Origin: Spirochaetota bacterium
Lineage (GTDB): Bacteria > Spirochaetota > UBA12135 > COTS27 > JAFLEE01
Reading direction: 5' to 3'
Assembly (NCBI GenBank): GCA_017302015.1
Contig: JAFLEE010000013.1
Coordinates: forward strand, 19,792 to 83,791
DNA length: 64,000 bases
In this document: piece by piece, positions 33,911 to 42,702 of the stretch
Layout of the letters: every line of letters begins with the position of its first letter
Position numbering within the stretch: position 1 is the first letter of the stretch
Made by a program: the position numbers and the translations under genes
Notes under the pieces: model-generated
What the model saw: only the letters and a program-made list of their open reading frames with translations
Told to the model about the DNA's origin: nothing
The model's database searches: none

Positions 33911-35389
33911 TCATGCCTCCAGGAGGCGCCGTCGCAGCGGGATCTGGACCATGGCGTGGATCTCGTCGACCGTCCCCTGGCCGAAGGTGGCCTTCACGTG
34001 GGCCAGATAGCCCGGATCGCGGTAGTAGGTTTGGAAGGCCCGGTCGCGGAAGCGCAGCACGTCGGCGGCGCCCAGGTGCTTCGTCGGGAGCGGTTGGCAC
34101 TCGTAGGCGTGCTGGCTGAAGCCCTCGTAGGAGGCGGGGAGCTCCAGTTTTTGGGCCACGGCGGAGGCGTGGAGCGCGCTGCCCGGGTACGCCATGCACG
34201 AATAGAAATTGCCGAACTCGCACTTGAGTTCCAGGGCCATGTCGAGGGTCTGCTGCATGGTCTCGAGCGTATCCTCGGGGAGGCCGAAGATGAAATTGCC
34301 GATGACGTTTATGCCGTGGGCGCGGATCTTGCCCACGATATCGACGATATTGAGCTCGTCGAAGCGGCCCTTCACCACGTCGGCCCGCACGTTCTTCACG
34401 CCGCTCTCGATGCCGAGGGCCAGCCAATTCACGCCGGCCTTCTTCAGGGCGTCGAGGTAGGCCTCCTTCACCGTGTCGATGCGCGCGTAGGCCCAGATAT
34501 TGAAGCGGTGCTTGCGCGCGGCGATCTTCTCGCACAGGCGCAGGAAATGCTCCTGCTTGAGCACGAACATCTCGTCGGCGATCTTGATGTTGGTGATCCC
34601 CATCTCGGCGATCTTGTCGAATTGCCCGATCATGAAATCGGGGCTCCAATGGCGGAAACTGGAGCCGCCGAAGGGCGCGTTGATGCAGCAGAAACTGCAG
34701 TGGTAGGGGCAGCCCAGGCTCGTGTACAGCGAGGCGAAAGGCGCCTTCTGGTTGCCGTTCGAGAAGGCGTGCCAATTGGAGGTTCGGTAGCGGTCCATGG
34801 GAAGGAGATCCCAGGCCATGCCGGGGAGGTCCCGGTCGAGGTTCGCGGCGGCGGTGAGGCCCGCGGGCGGGCCGTGGACCGCCCGCCCATCCTCGCGGAA
34901 CCAGAGGCCGGGGACCTTGCGCAATTGGCCCGCATCGCGGAGGTCGGTGACCGACAGCAGGCCGTCGACCGTCTCGGGGCCCTCGCCCTGGCAGACGAAA
35001 TCCACCGGCTCATCGGCCAGGCATTTCTCGGGCAGGGCGCTTGGGTAGAGGCCGATGAGCAGGATCGGCGCCCCGGGCATGAGGCCCTTGAGTTCGGCGG
35101 CGAGGAGGTGCACCCCGGTCATATTCTGGGCCGAAGCGGAGGGCTGCTGCCCGTAGACCACGATGGCGGTGAGGCGCGCGCCGGCCTCGCCCACGGCCTT
35201 CGCCGAGGCGGCCGGATCCAGGCGCAGGGCCTCGCAATCGAGGATCGCGACGGAGCGCCCCTTCGCGCGGGCCTGGTTGGCCAATAGGGCCGCCCAGATC
35301 GGGGGCTCGATGGCGGAATGGTCCTTGCTGAGGTCTTGGTAAATTTTTTTGGAGGCGTTGGGGTGGACGAAAAGGATATCCAGGGGCAT
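33911..35389 (-). CDS. B12-binding domain/radical SAM enzyme
   Basis: A 492-residue enzyme with an N-terminal cobalamin-binding-like domain (residues about 1-170, VHPNASKKIYQDLS, then ILLIGLYPSALPEK) and a radical SAM barrel with the cluster motif C-x3-C-x2-C in LGCPYHCSFCCINAP at about 225. Downstream SAM-barrel landmarks: IKIADEMFVL, NWLALGIESG, GNFIFGLPEDT. Members of this class (B12-radical SAM) methylate or rearrange unreactive carbons in glycans, lipids or antibiotics. The classical B12-binding DxHxxG signature is not evident, so cobalamin use is uncertain. Located inside the surface-glycan cluster, so a sugar methylation or ring modification is plausible. Confidence 0.87.
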   Translation of the reverse strand: MPLDILFVHPNASKKIYQDLSKDHSAIEPPIWAALLANQARAKGRSVAILDCEALRLDPAASAKAVGEAGARLTAIVVYGQQPSASAQNMTGVHLLAAELKGLMPGAPILLIGLYPSALPEKCLADEPVDFVCQGEGPETVDGLLSVTDLRDAGQLRKVPGLWFREDGRAVHGPPAGLTAAANLDRDLPGMAWDLLPMDRYRTSNWHAFSNGNQKAPFASLYTSLGCPYHCSFCCINAPFGGSSFRHWSPDFMIGQFDKIAEMGITNIKIADEMFVLKQEHFLRLCEKIAARKHRFNIWAYARIDTVKEAYLDALKKAGVNWLALGIESGVKNVRADVVKGRFDELNIVDIVGKIRAHGINVIGNFIFGLPEDTLETMQQTLDMALELKCEFGNFYSCMAYPGSALHASAVAQKLELPASYEGFSQHAYECQPLPTKHLGAADVLRFRDRAFQTYYRDPGYLAHVKATFGQGTVDEIHAMVQIPLRRRLLEA

Positions 35390-35467
35390 GGCGGATTTTA
35401 CCTTGGAACCCCCCGGTCGGCCGTCCGCGTCCCGCCGCGGGGTGGCGGACCCCGGGCATCGGATTCC

Positions 35468-36637
35468 TTAGATCAGCTCGTGCACCAGCGTCGCTTCCCG
35501 CTGGAGTTCGATATGGGCGCGGATGGACCGGCGCCAGGCGGCGAAATCGGCCTCGATCTCCCGGGCCGCGCGGCAGACGTCCTGCGGGGTCGCGGGGATC
35601 ACGAGGCCGGTGCGCGAGGCGACGATCGTCTGGGCGACCGCGCCCACATGCTCGGTGCACAGCGAGGGCAGGCCGAATTGCATGTAGTCGAAGACCTTCG
35701 CGGGGATCGAATTGGTGGTGTAGGACCCCCCCCGCGTGATGAGGTTGGCCCCGAAAAGGCAATCCCGCGTGAGGTCGGGGAACTCCCGGCGCTCGGTGAA
35801 GCCGTGGACGTCGATGCGCGGCCCCAGGCCGCGCGCCCGCGCGGCGCCCAAGAGCCGCTCCCGCTCCTCGCTGGCGGGTCCGATGAGGCGCAAGCGCGCC
35901 CCGGCCGATTCGGGGAGGGCGAGCGCTTCGAGCAGCAGATCGACCCCGGAATCGGGCCGGACGAGGCCGAGGAAGAGCCAGGTGCGCCGGCCCGCGCCGT
36001 CTTCCGACCCCGTGGCGAGCCAGGACGCCGATGTCTTCATCACCCGCTGGCGCCGCGCGAGGGCCCTTCCCCAATGGGCGTCGCGGCACCGGGAGATGTT
36101 CTCGCTCATATCGATGGTGCAGTCGGCGTTGGAGACCATCCACCGGTCGAACCAGGGGTGGACGGCCCGTTGCCCCAGGCGGCTCCAGATCCCCCGGCGC
36201 TCGCTCGTATTGGCGAACCAATCCCCGCCGATATAGATGAGGTTGCGGATGAGGCCGAGGCGGCGCATCACGACCAGCCCGCTTCCCTGGTACGGATTGA
36301 TGACGATCACGTTGACCAGGCGCACCCGCCTCGCCAGACGGAGCCAGGCGAAGGCGAAGAAGGTCCTCAGGATGCTCTCCACCAGGTAGAACGGATAGAG
36401 CGCGTAGAAGAGACGGGCGCTGCGGGTGTAGAACCAGGCGCGCACGCTCGGGATGCGCACGCCCGGCGGCGTCTGGCGGGTCTGCAGCAGCCACTGCGGG
36501 TTGACGATGACGAGGGCGGAGGCGGGATCGTGGGCCTTGAGCTGCTCGAATTGGGGCTGGGTATCGAAGTTCTCCCAGACGAAGAGCAGGTTCCGCAGCG
36601 ACCGCCCGCGTCGGGCGGAATCGGGGGCGTCACCCAT
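35468..36637 (-). CDS. glycosyltransferase (GT4-like, GT-B fold)
   Basis: A 389-residue GT-B glycosyltransferase. The C-terminal nucleotide-sugar-binding half shows WLFLGLVRPDSGVDLLLEAL, RLRLIGPASEERERLL, IDVHGFTERREFPDL and KVFDYMQFGLPSLCTEHVG, the last being the usual donor-binding loop, though the E-x7-E motif of GT4 is modified (KVFDYMQFGLP). The N-terminal half lacks an obvious membrane anchor. It overlaps the methyltransferase gene by 8 bp and probably transfers a sugar during assembly of the polysaccharide made by this cluster. Confidence 0.82.
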   Translation of the reverse strand: MGDAPDSARRGRSLRNLLFVWENFDTQPQFEQLKAHDPASALVIVNPQWLLQTRQTPPGVRIPSVRAWFYTRSARLFYALYPFYLVESILRTFFAFAWLRLARRVRLVNVIVINPYQGSGLVVMRRLGLIRNLIYIGGDWFANTSERRGIWSRLGQRAVHPWFDRWMVSNADCTIDMSENISRCRDAHWGRALARRQRVMKTSASWLATGSEDGAGRRTWLFLGLVRPDSGVDLLLEALALPESAGARLRLIGPASEERERLLGAARARGLGPRIDVHGFTERREFPDLTRDCLFGANLITRGGSYTTNSIPAKVFDYMQFGLPSLCTEHVGAVAQTIVASRTGLVIPATPQDVCRAAREIEADFAAWRRSIRAHIELQREATLVHELI

Positions 36638-37286
36638 GGGCCGCGGCGGGGCGCTCCGGGACGCGGTACTCGGCTAGGAGGTTATGGCACATCGGCATCA
36701 GACCCAGCCGGTCGATGCCGAGGCGGGAGGTGAGGCCGTAGAAGAGGCGGTGCATGCGGCGAAGCTCGAAGCCCGCGGCCGCGCCGAAGGCGGCGAGTTC
36801 CCCGGCGGTGTATTCCATGATGTGCACGGGATAGGGCCAGCCGATGGAGGCCGGGTGGATGGGCGCCGGGAAGCGCCGCAGTCCGAGGGGAATCAGGAGG
36901 ACCCCCGCCGGCCGCCATTTATTGGGGGTGGAGAGGAGGAAGACCCCCCCGGGGGCCAGCACGCGCTTCGCCTCGGACATGATCCGTTCGGGGTGGGGCA
37001 CGTGCTCGAAGACGTCGAACGAGAAGACGAGGTCGAAAAATCCGTCGGGGTACGGGAGGGGCTCGGTCATCATATCGCCGAGGCGGAACGCGATGCGGTC
37101 CTTGAGAGCGGGCTCCCGCCAATCCTTGGCGTCGAAACCATGGATCTCGCGGCCGGGACCCTCGAACAGCACCGTGCGGTTTCCGCCCCCGCAGCCGATG
37201 TCGAGGAACCGTTTCTTGTCGGCGTGCGCGCGGGAGAGGTCGGTGAGGGCCGCGGCGATGAGCGGTCCGTGCTGGCCTAGGCGCAT
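36630..37286 (-). CDS. class I SAM-dependent methyltransferase
   Basis: A 218-residue methyltransferase with motif I KRFLDIGCGGGNRTVLF (residues about 25-42), the acidic ribose contact in IHGFDAKD, motif II/III region FDLVFSFDVFEHVPHPER and the Methyltransf_11-like LAPGGVFLLSTPN. Such enzymes methylate sugars, lipids or quinones. The C-terminal half (YTAGELAAFGAAAGFELRRM) is common in glycan-cluster methyltransferases. It precedes and overlaps the glycosyltransferase gene. Confidence 0.87.
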   Translation of the reverse strand: MRLGQHGPLIAAALTDLSRAHADKKRFLDIGCGGGNRTVLFEGPGREIHGFDAKDWREPALKDRIAFRLGDMMTEPLPYPDGFFDLVFSFDVFEHVPHPERIMSEAKRVLAPGGVFLLSTPNKWRPAGVLLIPLGLRRFPAPIHPASIGWPYPVHIMEYTAGELAAFGAAAGFELRRMHRLFYGLTSRLGIDRLGLMPMCHNLLAEYRVPERPAAAHG

Positions 37287-37342
37287 GGCAACCCCCTTCG
37301 GGCGAGGCGGATCATGGGAATGGGTCGTTTCATGCGGCCTCC

Positions 37343-39784
37343 CTAGGCTCCCGAAGCTTCTTTGCCTTCACGGCGGCGGGCGGCGAACCAGAGCCCGAGC
37401 ACGGCCACGAGGGCCAACCACGACGCCGCGCCCACTGTGCGCGAGGCGCCCTTGGCGGGGAGGGTGAAGGCGAGCTCATGGGACCCGGCGGGCACGAAGA
37501 CCCCGCGCGTGAGGTAATTGGCCCGGCGGATCGGGACCTCTTTCCCGTCGAGGCGGGCGACCCAATCGCCCTGGTAATAGTCGGCGAGCACGACGATCCC
37601 GGGGGCCTCGGATTCGGTCTTCAGGCGGACTTCGTTGTACTTCCGGACCGCGATCTCCACGCGCCCGTTGCGCGGCGGTGCGAATGTGGGCAGGGCGACT
37701 TCGGGAAGGTCGGCGCGCGTGAGCAGCACCGTCTTGGAGGGATCGAAGGCGGAGTGGTTGAGGATCTGGAAGATGCGGTCGAGGTTGGTCTCGAGAACCG
37801 CTTGGTGCACCATGTAGGCCCGCGGCAGCCCGTTGGTGTCCTCGTAATAGTAGATCCCCCGCCCCTGCTGGAAGGGATCGCGGAACGCCCCCAAGGGTTG
37901 GAGGCCGAAGACGTCGTAGGGCTCCTCGCTCAGATAATGGCGCACGCCCTGGAGCCGGAAATACTTGAGGCCGTTGGGGACGAGGCGCGCCTGGAAGGTG
38001 GCGATGTCGTCGGGGGTCCGGCTGGACGCCGGGATATCCACCGTCTCGAGCTGGTGGTTGAGGACGAGGTGGGTCAGGTGGAAATGCAGGTAGGGCCCGC
38101 GGGTGAGGTACTTGATGCGCCCGAACGTCTCCTTGCGGCGGTCCTGGAGGAACTTGTTCATCTCGTCGAGGCGGTAGACGGGCATGGAGGGCTCGCTGAC
38201 CACAAAGTGCTTGTCGACGCGCAGCTGGTCGAAGACCCCGAGGCAGACGAGGGCCACGAGGATCGCCGAAGCGACTTTCGCGGGCGTGCGCGACCAGAAG
38301 GCCAAGCGCAGCCCGACGGCGAAGAGCGCGAGGAGCAGGAGGTACACGAGGAGGGAGCCGATCATGGTGCCGGGAGCCTTGTCGCCGGCCGCGCCGCCCA
38401 CCCGTTCCGCCACATGGGTCATGAGGTTGTCCTGGAACACCACGATGGCGAGCAAGCCCGCGAGGGCCAGCCCCCCGAGGATCCATACCAGCCGGTTCCA
38501 CATTTTGGCGGACAAGGGCGACAGGCGCTCTTTCGCCAGGCGCCACGCGTGCTCGAGGCCGTAGGCCGCCAGGATCGTCGCGGAAAGATGGGCCAAATGG
38601 AGGAAGCGGTTGGGATTGCGGAACTTGTCAATGAGCGGGAGATGCCAGACGCCGGCGTAGGTGAAGAAATGCCGCCCCCAAGCCAGGGAAAGGGCGAGGA
38701 GGAACATCGCCAGCCAGAACCAGACTTCCTTGCGCCGCACGCCCGCCACGGCGAAGAGCGCGAAGAAGAACACGGCGAAGCCGAGGTAGCCCGTGGTCTG
38801 GCTGAGGTTGACCATGCCCTGGCTTCCCGGCGTCCACCCGGGAGTCTGCCCGGTCCGCCCCCAATAGGGGTTTTCGGCGTCGCCGCTCTTCCAGCCGAAG
38901 AGGCCCGCGACGAAGAGTTCGGGGGTCTCCTCGATCGGGAAGGACCATTGGGTCGCCCAATCCCAGCCCTTGGCGCCGGGGTCCTCGGCCCGCGTCGGAT
39001 TCACCGCGACGGCGTCGCCCGTGGGTTTGCTGACCGCGACGTTATAGTATTGGGAGAGGAAGGTGTCGTAGGAGAACGGCAGCGTCGCGAGGGGGATGAG
39101 GGCGAAGAGGGCCAGGGGGAGGGCCGCCGCGCGCACTTTGGCGAGTCCCTTGCCCTCCGCCGCGGTGAGCACCTGGAAAAAATAATAGGCGGTGAGGAGG
39201 ACGGCGAAATAGAGGGTCGTCGGCGTCTCGCCGTGCATGAACGCGAAACCGAGGAAGAGGCCGGCCAAGAGGAAGTCCCAGATCCGCCGCTTGCCCGTCG
39301 CCGCGCGGTGGGTGAAATAGAGCGCGAGCGGGAAGAAGGCGATGGACCAGAGTTTCGCCGTGTGCCCGGCGTTGACGAAGGTGAGGTGCACGGGGGCGAG
39401 GGCGGTGAGGAAGGCCATGGCGGCCGCGGGGAAGGCGGAGAGCCCGAGGCCGCGGAAAAGCAGCAGGGAGGTCAGCAGGAAGACGAGGATGGCGCCGACG
39501 GGCACGAGCCAATAGCTCCAGCGGGGCGGCAGAACCTCCATCATCGTGGTGTTGAGGGTGGGGCTGATATTCCCCAAGTTCATCCCCAGCCAGAAATTGT
39601 CCATCCAATAGGGGGCATAGAACGCCGGCTTCAGGGCGTGGATCATCTCCATGTTGGCGTAGCTATGGTCGCCGGAGGAGAGCAGATTCTTGTCGTCCCA
39701 CATCGCCGCGAAGAGGACGCCCAGGACCACGAGGCCGGCGAGGGCGGTGGCGAGGAGGAGGCGGAGGTTGACGTTTGGCTTCAT
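37343..39784 (-). CDS. YfhO-like polytopic membrane protein (GT-C type)
   Basis: An 813-residue membrane protein with about 12-13 hydrophobic segments in residues 1-510 and a large C-terminal extracytoplasmic domain. The N-terminus (LLSSGDHSYANMEMIHALKP, NFWLGMNLGN, TAKLWSIAFFPLALYF) and C-terminus (VLADYYQGDWVARLDGKEV, LTRGVFVPAGSHELAF) are typical of the YfhO family, implicated in Gram-positive bacteria in adding sugars to lipid-linked or wall polymers and structurally related to GT-C transferases. Here, in a Gram-negative-type glycan cluster, it is a good candidate for the periplasmic step. Start at 39784 with GAGGAA upstream. Confidence 0.82.
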   Translation of the reverse strand: MKPNVNLRLLLATALAGLVVLGVLFAAMWDDKNLLSSGDHSYANMEMIHALKPAFYAPYWMDNFWLGMNLGNISPTLNTTMMEVLPPRWSYWLVPVGAILVFLLTSLLLFRGLGLSAFPAAAMAFLTALAPVHLTFVNAGHTAKLWSIAFFPLALYFTHRAATGKRRIWDFLLAGLFLGFAFMHGETPTTLYFAVLLTAYYFFQVLTAAEGKGLAKVRAAALPLALFALIPLATLPFSYDTFLSQYYNVAVSKPTGDAVAVNPTRAEDPGAKGWDWATQWSFPIEETPELFVAGLFGWKSGDAENPYWGRTGQTPGWTPGSQGMVNLSQTTGYLGFAVFFFALFAVAGVRRKEVWFWLAMFLLALSLAWGRHFFTYAGVWHLPLIDKFRNPNRFLHLAHLSATILAAYGLEHAWRLAKERLSPLSAKMWNRLVWILGGLALAGLLAIVVFQDNLMTHVAERVGGAAGDKAPGTMIGSLLVYLLLLALFAVGLRLAFWSRTPAKVASAILVALVCLGVFDQLRVDKHFVVSEPSMPVYRLDEMNKFLQDRRKETFGRIKYLTRGPYLHFHLTHLVLNHQLETVDIPASSRTPDDIATFQARLVPNGLKYFRLQGVRHYLSEEPYDVFGLQPLGAFRDPFQQGRGIYYYEDTNGLPRAYMVHQAVLETNLDRIFQILNHSAFDPSKTVLLTRADLPEVALPTFAPPRNGRVEIAVRKYNEVRLKTESEAPGIVVLADYYQGDWVARLDGKEVPIRRANYLTRGVFVPAGSHELAFTLPAKGASRTVGAASWLALVAVLGLWFAARRREGKEASGA

Positions 39785-39838
39785 CGGGGTTCCTCGGATC
39801 GGATGGATGGGGCGCGGCGGGGATCGGGCTCGGGACGC

Positions 39839-40870
39839 TCAGCCCTTCTTCTCGGCGAGGTGGAGGGGCTTCGGGTCGTCGAGCCTGGAAAAAAAGACGA
39901 TGGAGCCGTCAAACTCGAAGCGGAAATCCACCTGGACGAAATGGGAGAGGGCGGCGGCCACCTCCGCCCGGCGCTCGGGCTCGACGTAGACGAGGAAGAA
40001 ACCGCCGCCGCCGGCGCCCAGGAGTTTCCCGCCGAGGGCCCCGTGGGCGCGCGCCCGGGCGTAGGCCTCATCGATGGCCCCGGTGGTGATGCGCGACGTC
40101 AGGCCGCGTTTCAGGAGCCAGGCCTCGTGGAGCAGCCGGCCGAAATCGGGGAGGGCCGCGGGGCCCCGGGCGAGCAGGCCGCGGGCCTCCTCGACCATGG
40201 TCAGCAGGGTCTTCATCTCGGCGGTCTTCTGGTGGATGGTGCGGATCTGCTCGATGGCGATGGTGTTCGCCTCCCGGGAGATGCCCGTGTAGAAGAGGAG
40301 CAGGCGCGATTCGAGGGCCGTGAGGCATTCGCGGGTGAGGATGGCCGGCTCGACCGTCACGCGCCCGTCGGGGTGGAAGCGGATGTACTGCAGCCCGCCG
40401 TGGGCGGCGAAGGCCTGGTCTTGGTTGCCCACGTTCTCGCCGATGAGGTCCTGCTCCACGTGCCAGGCGGCCGCGGCGAGTTCGGTGGGGGAGAGGCGCT
40501 TGCCCTCGAGGGCGGTCAGCGCGTTGAGGAGCCCGACGGTAAAGGAGGAGGAGGAGCCCATGCCGCTGCGGGCCGGGAGGTCGCCATCGTGGCTGATGGA
40601 GAGGCCGGTGCGCTCGTGGATGCCCAGGTAGCGAAGCGTCTCGCGCACCGAGGGGTGCTTGACCTCGCCGGGGTCGTCGAAATTCTCGATGATCGAATAG
40701 GCCAACCGGTGGTGTCGCTCGAAGAACGGGGGGAGTTGCCGCACCGAAAGCCAGCAGTATTTATCGATCGTCCCGCCGAGGACGGCCCCGCCGTGCTCGC
40801 GCCACCAGGCTGGATAATCGGTCCCGCCGCCAAAAAAGGAGATTCGATAGGGCGTTCGGCTGATGACCAT
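39839..40870 (-). CDS. GHMP kinase, heptose-7-phosphate-kinase (HddA)-like
   Basis: A 343-residue GHMP-superfamily kinase. The substrate-binding N-terminus RTPYRISFFGGGTDYPAWW, the ATP loop PARSGMGSSSSFTVGLLNAL and the third motif KLLGAGGGGFFLV are all present, as in D-glycero-D-manno-heptose 7-phosphate kinase (HddA) and related sugar kinases. Expected role: forming an anomeric sugar phosphate on the way to a GDP- or ADP-heptose-type precursor. No guanylyl- or adenylyltransferase partner is encoded in the cluster, so the specific sugar remains open. Confidence 0.85.
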   Translation of the reverse strand: MVISRTPYRISFFGGGTDYPAWWREHGGAVLGGTIDKYCWLSVRQLPPFFERHHRLAYSIIENFDDPGEVKHPSVRETLRYLGIHERTGLSISHDGDLPARSGMGSSSSFTVGLLNALTALEGKRLSPTELAAAAWHVEQDLIGENVGNQDQAFAAHGGLQYIRFHPDGRVTVEPAILTRECLTALESRLLLFYTGISREANTIAIEQIRTIHQKTAEMKTLLTMVEEARGLLARGPAALPDFGRLLHEAWLLKRGLTSRITTGAIDEAYARARAHGALGGKLLGAGGGGFFLVYVEPERRAEVAAALSHFVQVDFRFEFDGSIVFFSRLDDPKPLHLAEKKG

Positions 40871-40983
40871 CGGTTGGGGCGCGGCGTGTGTTGCCCTGAT
40901 TCTAACATGTTGGATTGCGCATCCGGCCTGACTCCGGCCCCTTCAGGTCATGGAACGCCGCTTTGACCCGCGGTGCGCCGATC

Positions 40984-41841
40984 CTAGATCCGGGGGAGGT
41001 CGACCCACGACTCCGACCGCGCGAGAGCCTTCACCCCCGCCTCGATGGCCGCGATGATCTGGAGCGTCTCGGCCTTGGAGGCCGGGCTCTTCGATGGGTC
41101 CGCGAAAAAGGCGAGCATGGCCTCGATGAAACGCGGGAAGAAGACGCCCTTCACCTCGCTGGTCTGGAAGGCGGCCTCGCCCTGGGCCGCCAATTGGAAC
41201 GGGAGCCCGTCGAGCATCGTCATCTGGGCGCGGCGGCCGTCCTCCCACTCGAAAACGAAATGGGGCGCGCCCTGGGGCCCGGTCTGCATCACGCGGCGGA
41301 GGCCGGGGCCCATGAGCGAGACGATCAGCTCGACCTGGTGGATGCCGTAGCGCGCCATCTGGCCGGGGCCCCGGGTGGTGACCGAGCGGGCCGTTCCCCG
41401 GGCGATGCCCTTGGCGGCGAGGGCCTCGAACTCCTCGGCGAAGCGCAGCGCCGAGGAGGAGAACATGGGCGTGCCGCCCCTCTCGAAATTCCCGAAGATG
41501 CGCGCCGCGGTGGCGAGGTCGGGGGCGAAGGTCTTGTCGATGTAGACGGGCTTTCGGCAGGCCGAGGCCACGCGGGAGAGGTCTTCGTGCCGTTCGGGAT
41601 TGTCGGGGGAGAGGACCACGATGGCGTCGCAATCGGCGACGAGCCTCTCCAATGAAGCCGCCCGCTTCACCCCGAACTTCGCGCACCAAGCATCGGTGCT
41701 GAGGCCCCCGTCGCGGTCTTTTTCGGCCCAGACGTAGGCCAGTTCAAAATCGCTCCGCCGCGAACTTTCGCGGATCCAAGCGGGGTAATTGTTCGCATGC
41801 CATTCGTCGATGAAATGGTCGATAAAGCCGATTTTCTTCAT
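40984..41841 (-). CDS. Gfo/Idh/MocA-like oxidoreductase
   Basis: A 285-residue NAD(P)-dependent sugar oxidoreductase-like protein. The Rossmann part is CDAIVVLSPDNPERHEDL and ACRKPVYIDKTFAPDLATA, where K of the conserved E/D-K-P-x dyad is visible as DKTFA. A second alpha/beta domain follows from about 130 (PMFSSSALRFAEEFEALA; YGIHQVELIVSLMGPG), with the family histidine in GIHQVE. It is shorter than typical members (about 340-380) and lacks the usual N-terminal GxGxxG, so the cofactor site may be altered. First gene of the minus-strand glycan cluster. Confidence 0.78.
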   Translation of the reverse strand: MKKIGFIDHFIDEWHANNYPAWIRESSRRSDFELAYVWAEKDRDGGLSTDAWCAKFGVKRAASLERLVADCDAIVVLSPDNPERHEDLSRVASACRKPVYIDKTFAPDLATAARIFGNFERGGTPMFSSSALRFAEEFEALAAKGIARGTARSVTTRGPGQMARYGIHQVELIVSLMGPGLRRVMQTGPQGAPHFVFEWEDGRRAQMTMLDGLPFQLAAQGEAAFQTSEVKGVFFPRFIEAMLAFFADPSKSPASKAETLQIIAAIEAGVKALARSESWVDLPRI

Positions 41842-41905
41842 GGTTCCTCCCGGGCCCCGTTAGCATAGACCCGGCCGCGGCCCGCGACTAGGGGAAAAGG
41901 AACCG

Positions 41906-41936
41906 AAAAATACCGGGATTCGGCCCCTCCCGATAC
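41906..41936 (-). terminator. intrinsic terminator after the small exported-protein gene
   Basis: On the minus strand GTATCGGGA (41936-41928) pairs with TCCCGGTAT (41918-41910) as a 9-bp stem with two G-U pairs and a 9-nt loop, followed by TTTTT (41910-41906). It lies 62 bp beyond the stop of the gene at 41999. Confidence 0.6.
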
Positions 41937-41998
41937 GGCCGAGGGATCCCATGGACGACCAGGGCGCGCTCGGTGCCCGAAGCGCGCCTTGCGGACGC

Positions 41999-42553
41999 TT
42001 ACGGCTTCTTGACGACCTCGCCGATATAGAGGGTGCCTTTGATTTCTTTTTCGCCGAGCGCCACATCGTTGATCAGGCCCGAAATCGTATAGGCGCCTGC
42101 GCCGGAAGCCGGAATCGCCCCGGCGAGCGCCTCGCCCAATTTTCCCCGGTAAAAAGCCATATAGGCCTTCACCTCGACGAAGGACTCGAGATTGAGGGAG
42201 TCGGGGTAGGTGAAACTCACCGCCACCTTCTTGAACTTGGACAGGTCGATGGGCAATTCGCAGCTGGCTTCGACCAGGATACCCGCGGTCTTCAACTTCT
42301 GCTTGGACGCGTCGAGGTTCACGCTCCCAGAACTGCCCATGCCGACGATCTTTCCGTTCTCATCGATCTTCACCTCGAGCCCCGTGAGCGCCTGCATCGC
42401 CTCGCGCGCGAGGACCACCCCGGCGGCCCGGGCGCCGTCATCGGGCCGTCGTTTGGTGTTTTCAGGGGAGAGGTTCGGGAATCCATAGCCGCGCAGGGTG
42501 ATGCCAAGACACGGAAGGACGAGGAGCAGCGCGAGCAAACCGAATCGTTTCAT
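41999..42553 (-). CDS. exported protein of unknown function
   Basis: A 184-residue protein with a signal peptide (MKRFGLLALLLVLPCLGITLRG). The mature part reads as a repeated beta-alpha pattern: ALTGLEVKIDENGKIVGMG, PIDLSKFKKVAVSFTYPDSL and TISGLINDVALGEKEIKGT; it does not match a family I recognise. Start at 42553 with GAGG six bases upstream. A perfect palindrome lies 49 bp upstream (42602-42623) and an intrinsic terminator follows the gene, so it looks like a stand-alone, regulated transcript. Confidence 0.7.
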   Translation of the reverse strand: MKRFGLLALLLVLPCLGITLRGYGFPNLSPENTKRRPDDGARAAGVVLAREAMQALTGLEVKIDENGKIVGMGSSGSVNLDASKQKLKTAGILVEASCELPIDLSKFKKVAVSFTYPDSLNLESFVEVKAYMAFYRGKLGEALAGAIPASGAGAYTISGLINDVALGEKEIKGTLYIGEVVKKP

Positions 42554-42601
42554 CGAAGACCTCATGGGGGGCGTTTTAAACCGGGGGATTCCGGGCAAGA
42601 G

Positions 42602-42623
42602 CCCGTTTATGCCATTAAACGGG
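42602..42623. promoter_or_regulatory. perfect inverted repeat, candidate operator
   Basis: CCCGTTTA (42602-42609) and TAAACGGG (42616-42623) are exact reverse complements with a 6-bp spacer. It lies between the flavoprotein gene and the small exported-protein gene, 49 bp before the ATG of the latter. No T-tract follows the stem on either strand, so an operator is more likely than a terminator. Confidence 0.45.
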
Positions 42624-42702
42624 GAAGGATCGATTTCGGGAAAAAAAAATCCGCGGAGATCTGCGCAACGACGATCGAATGAAATCGGGTGCCACACCTC
42701 CC

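Noticed and set aside
37478-40966. Very long open frame on the plus strand, antisense to the YfhO-like and GHMP kinase genes
   Set aside because: High-GC codons produce long antisense frames; the composition is His/Gly/Glu/Arg-rich with no protein motif, and the minus-strand genes have clear families and ribosome binding sites.
42641-42649. Run of nine A (nine T on the minus strand) after the flavoprotein gene
   Set aside because: Only a 3-bp stem precedes it, too weak for a confident intrinsic terminator.
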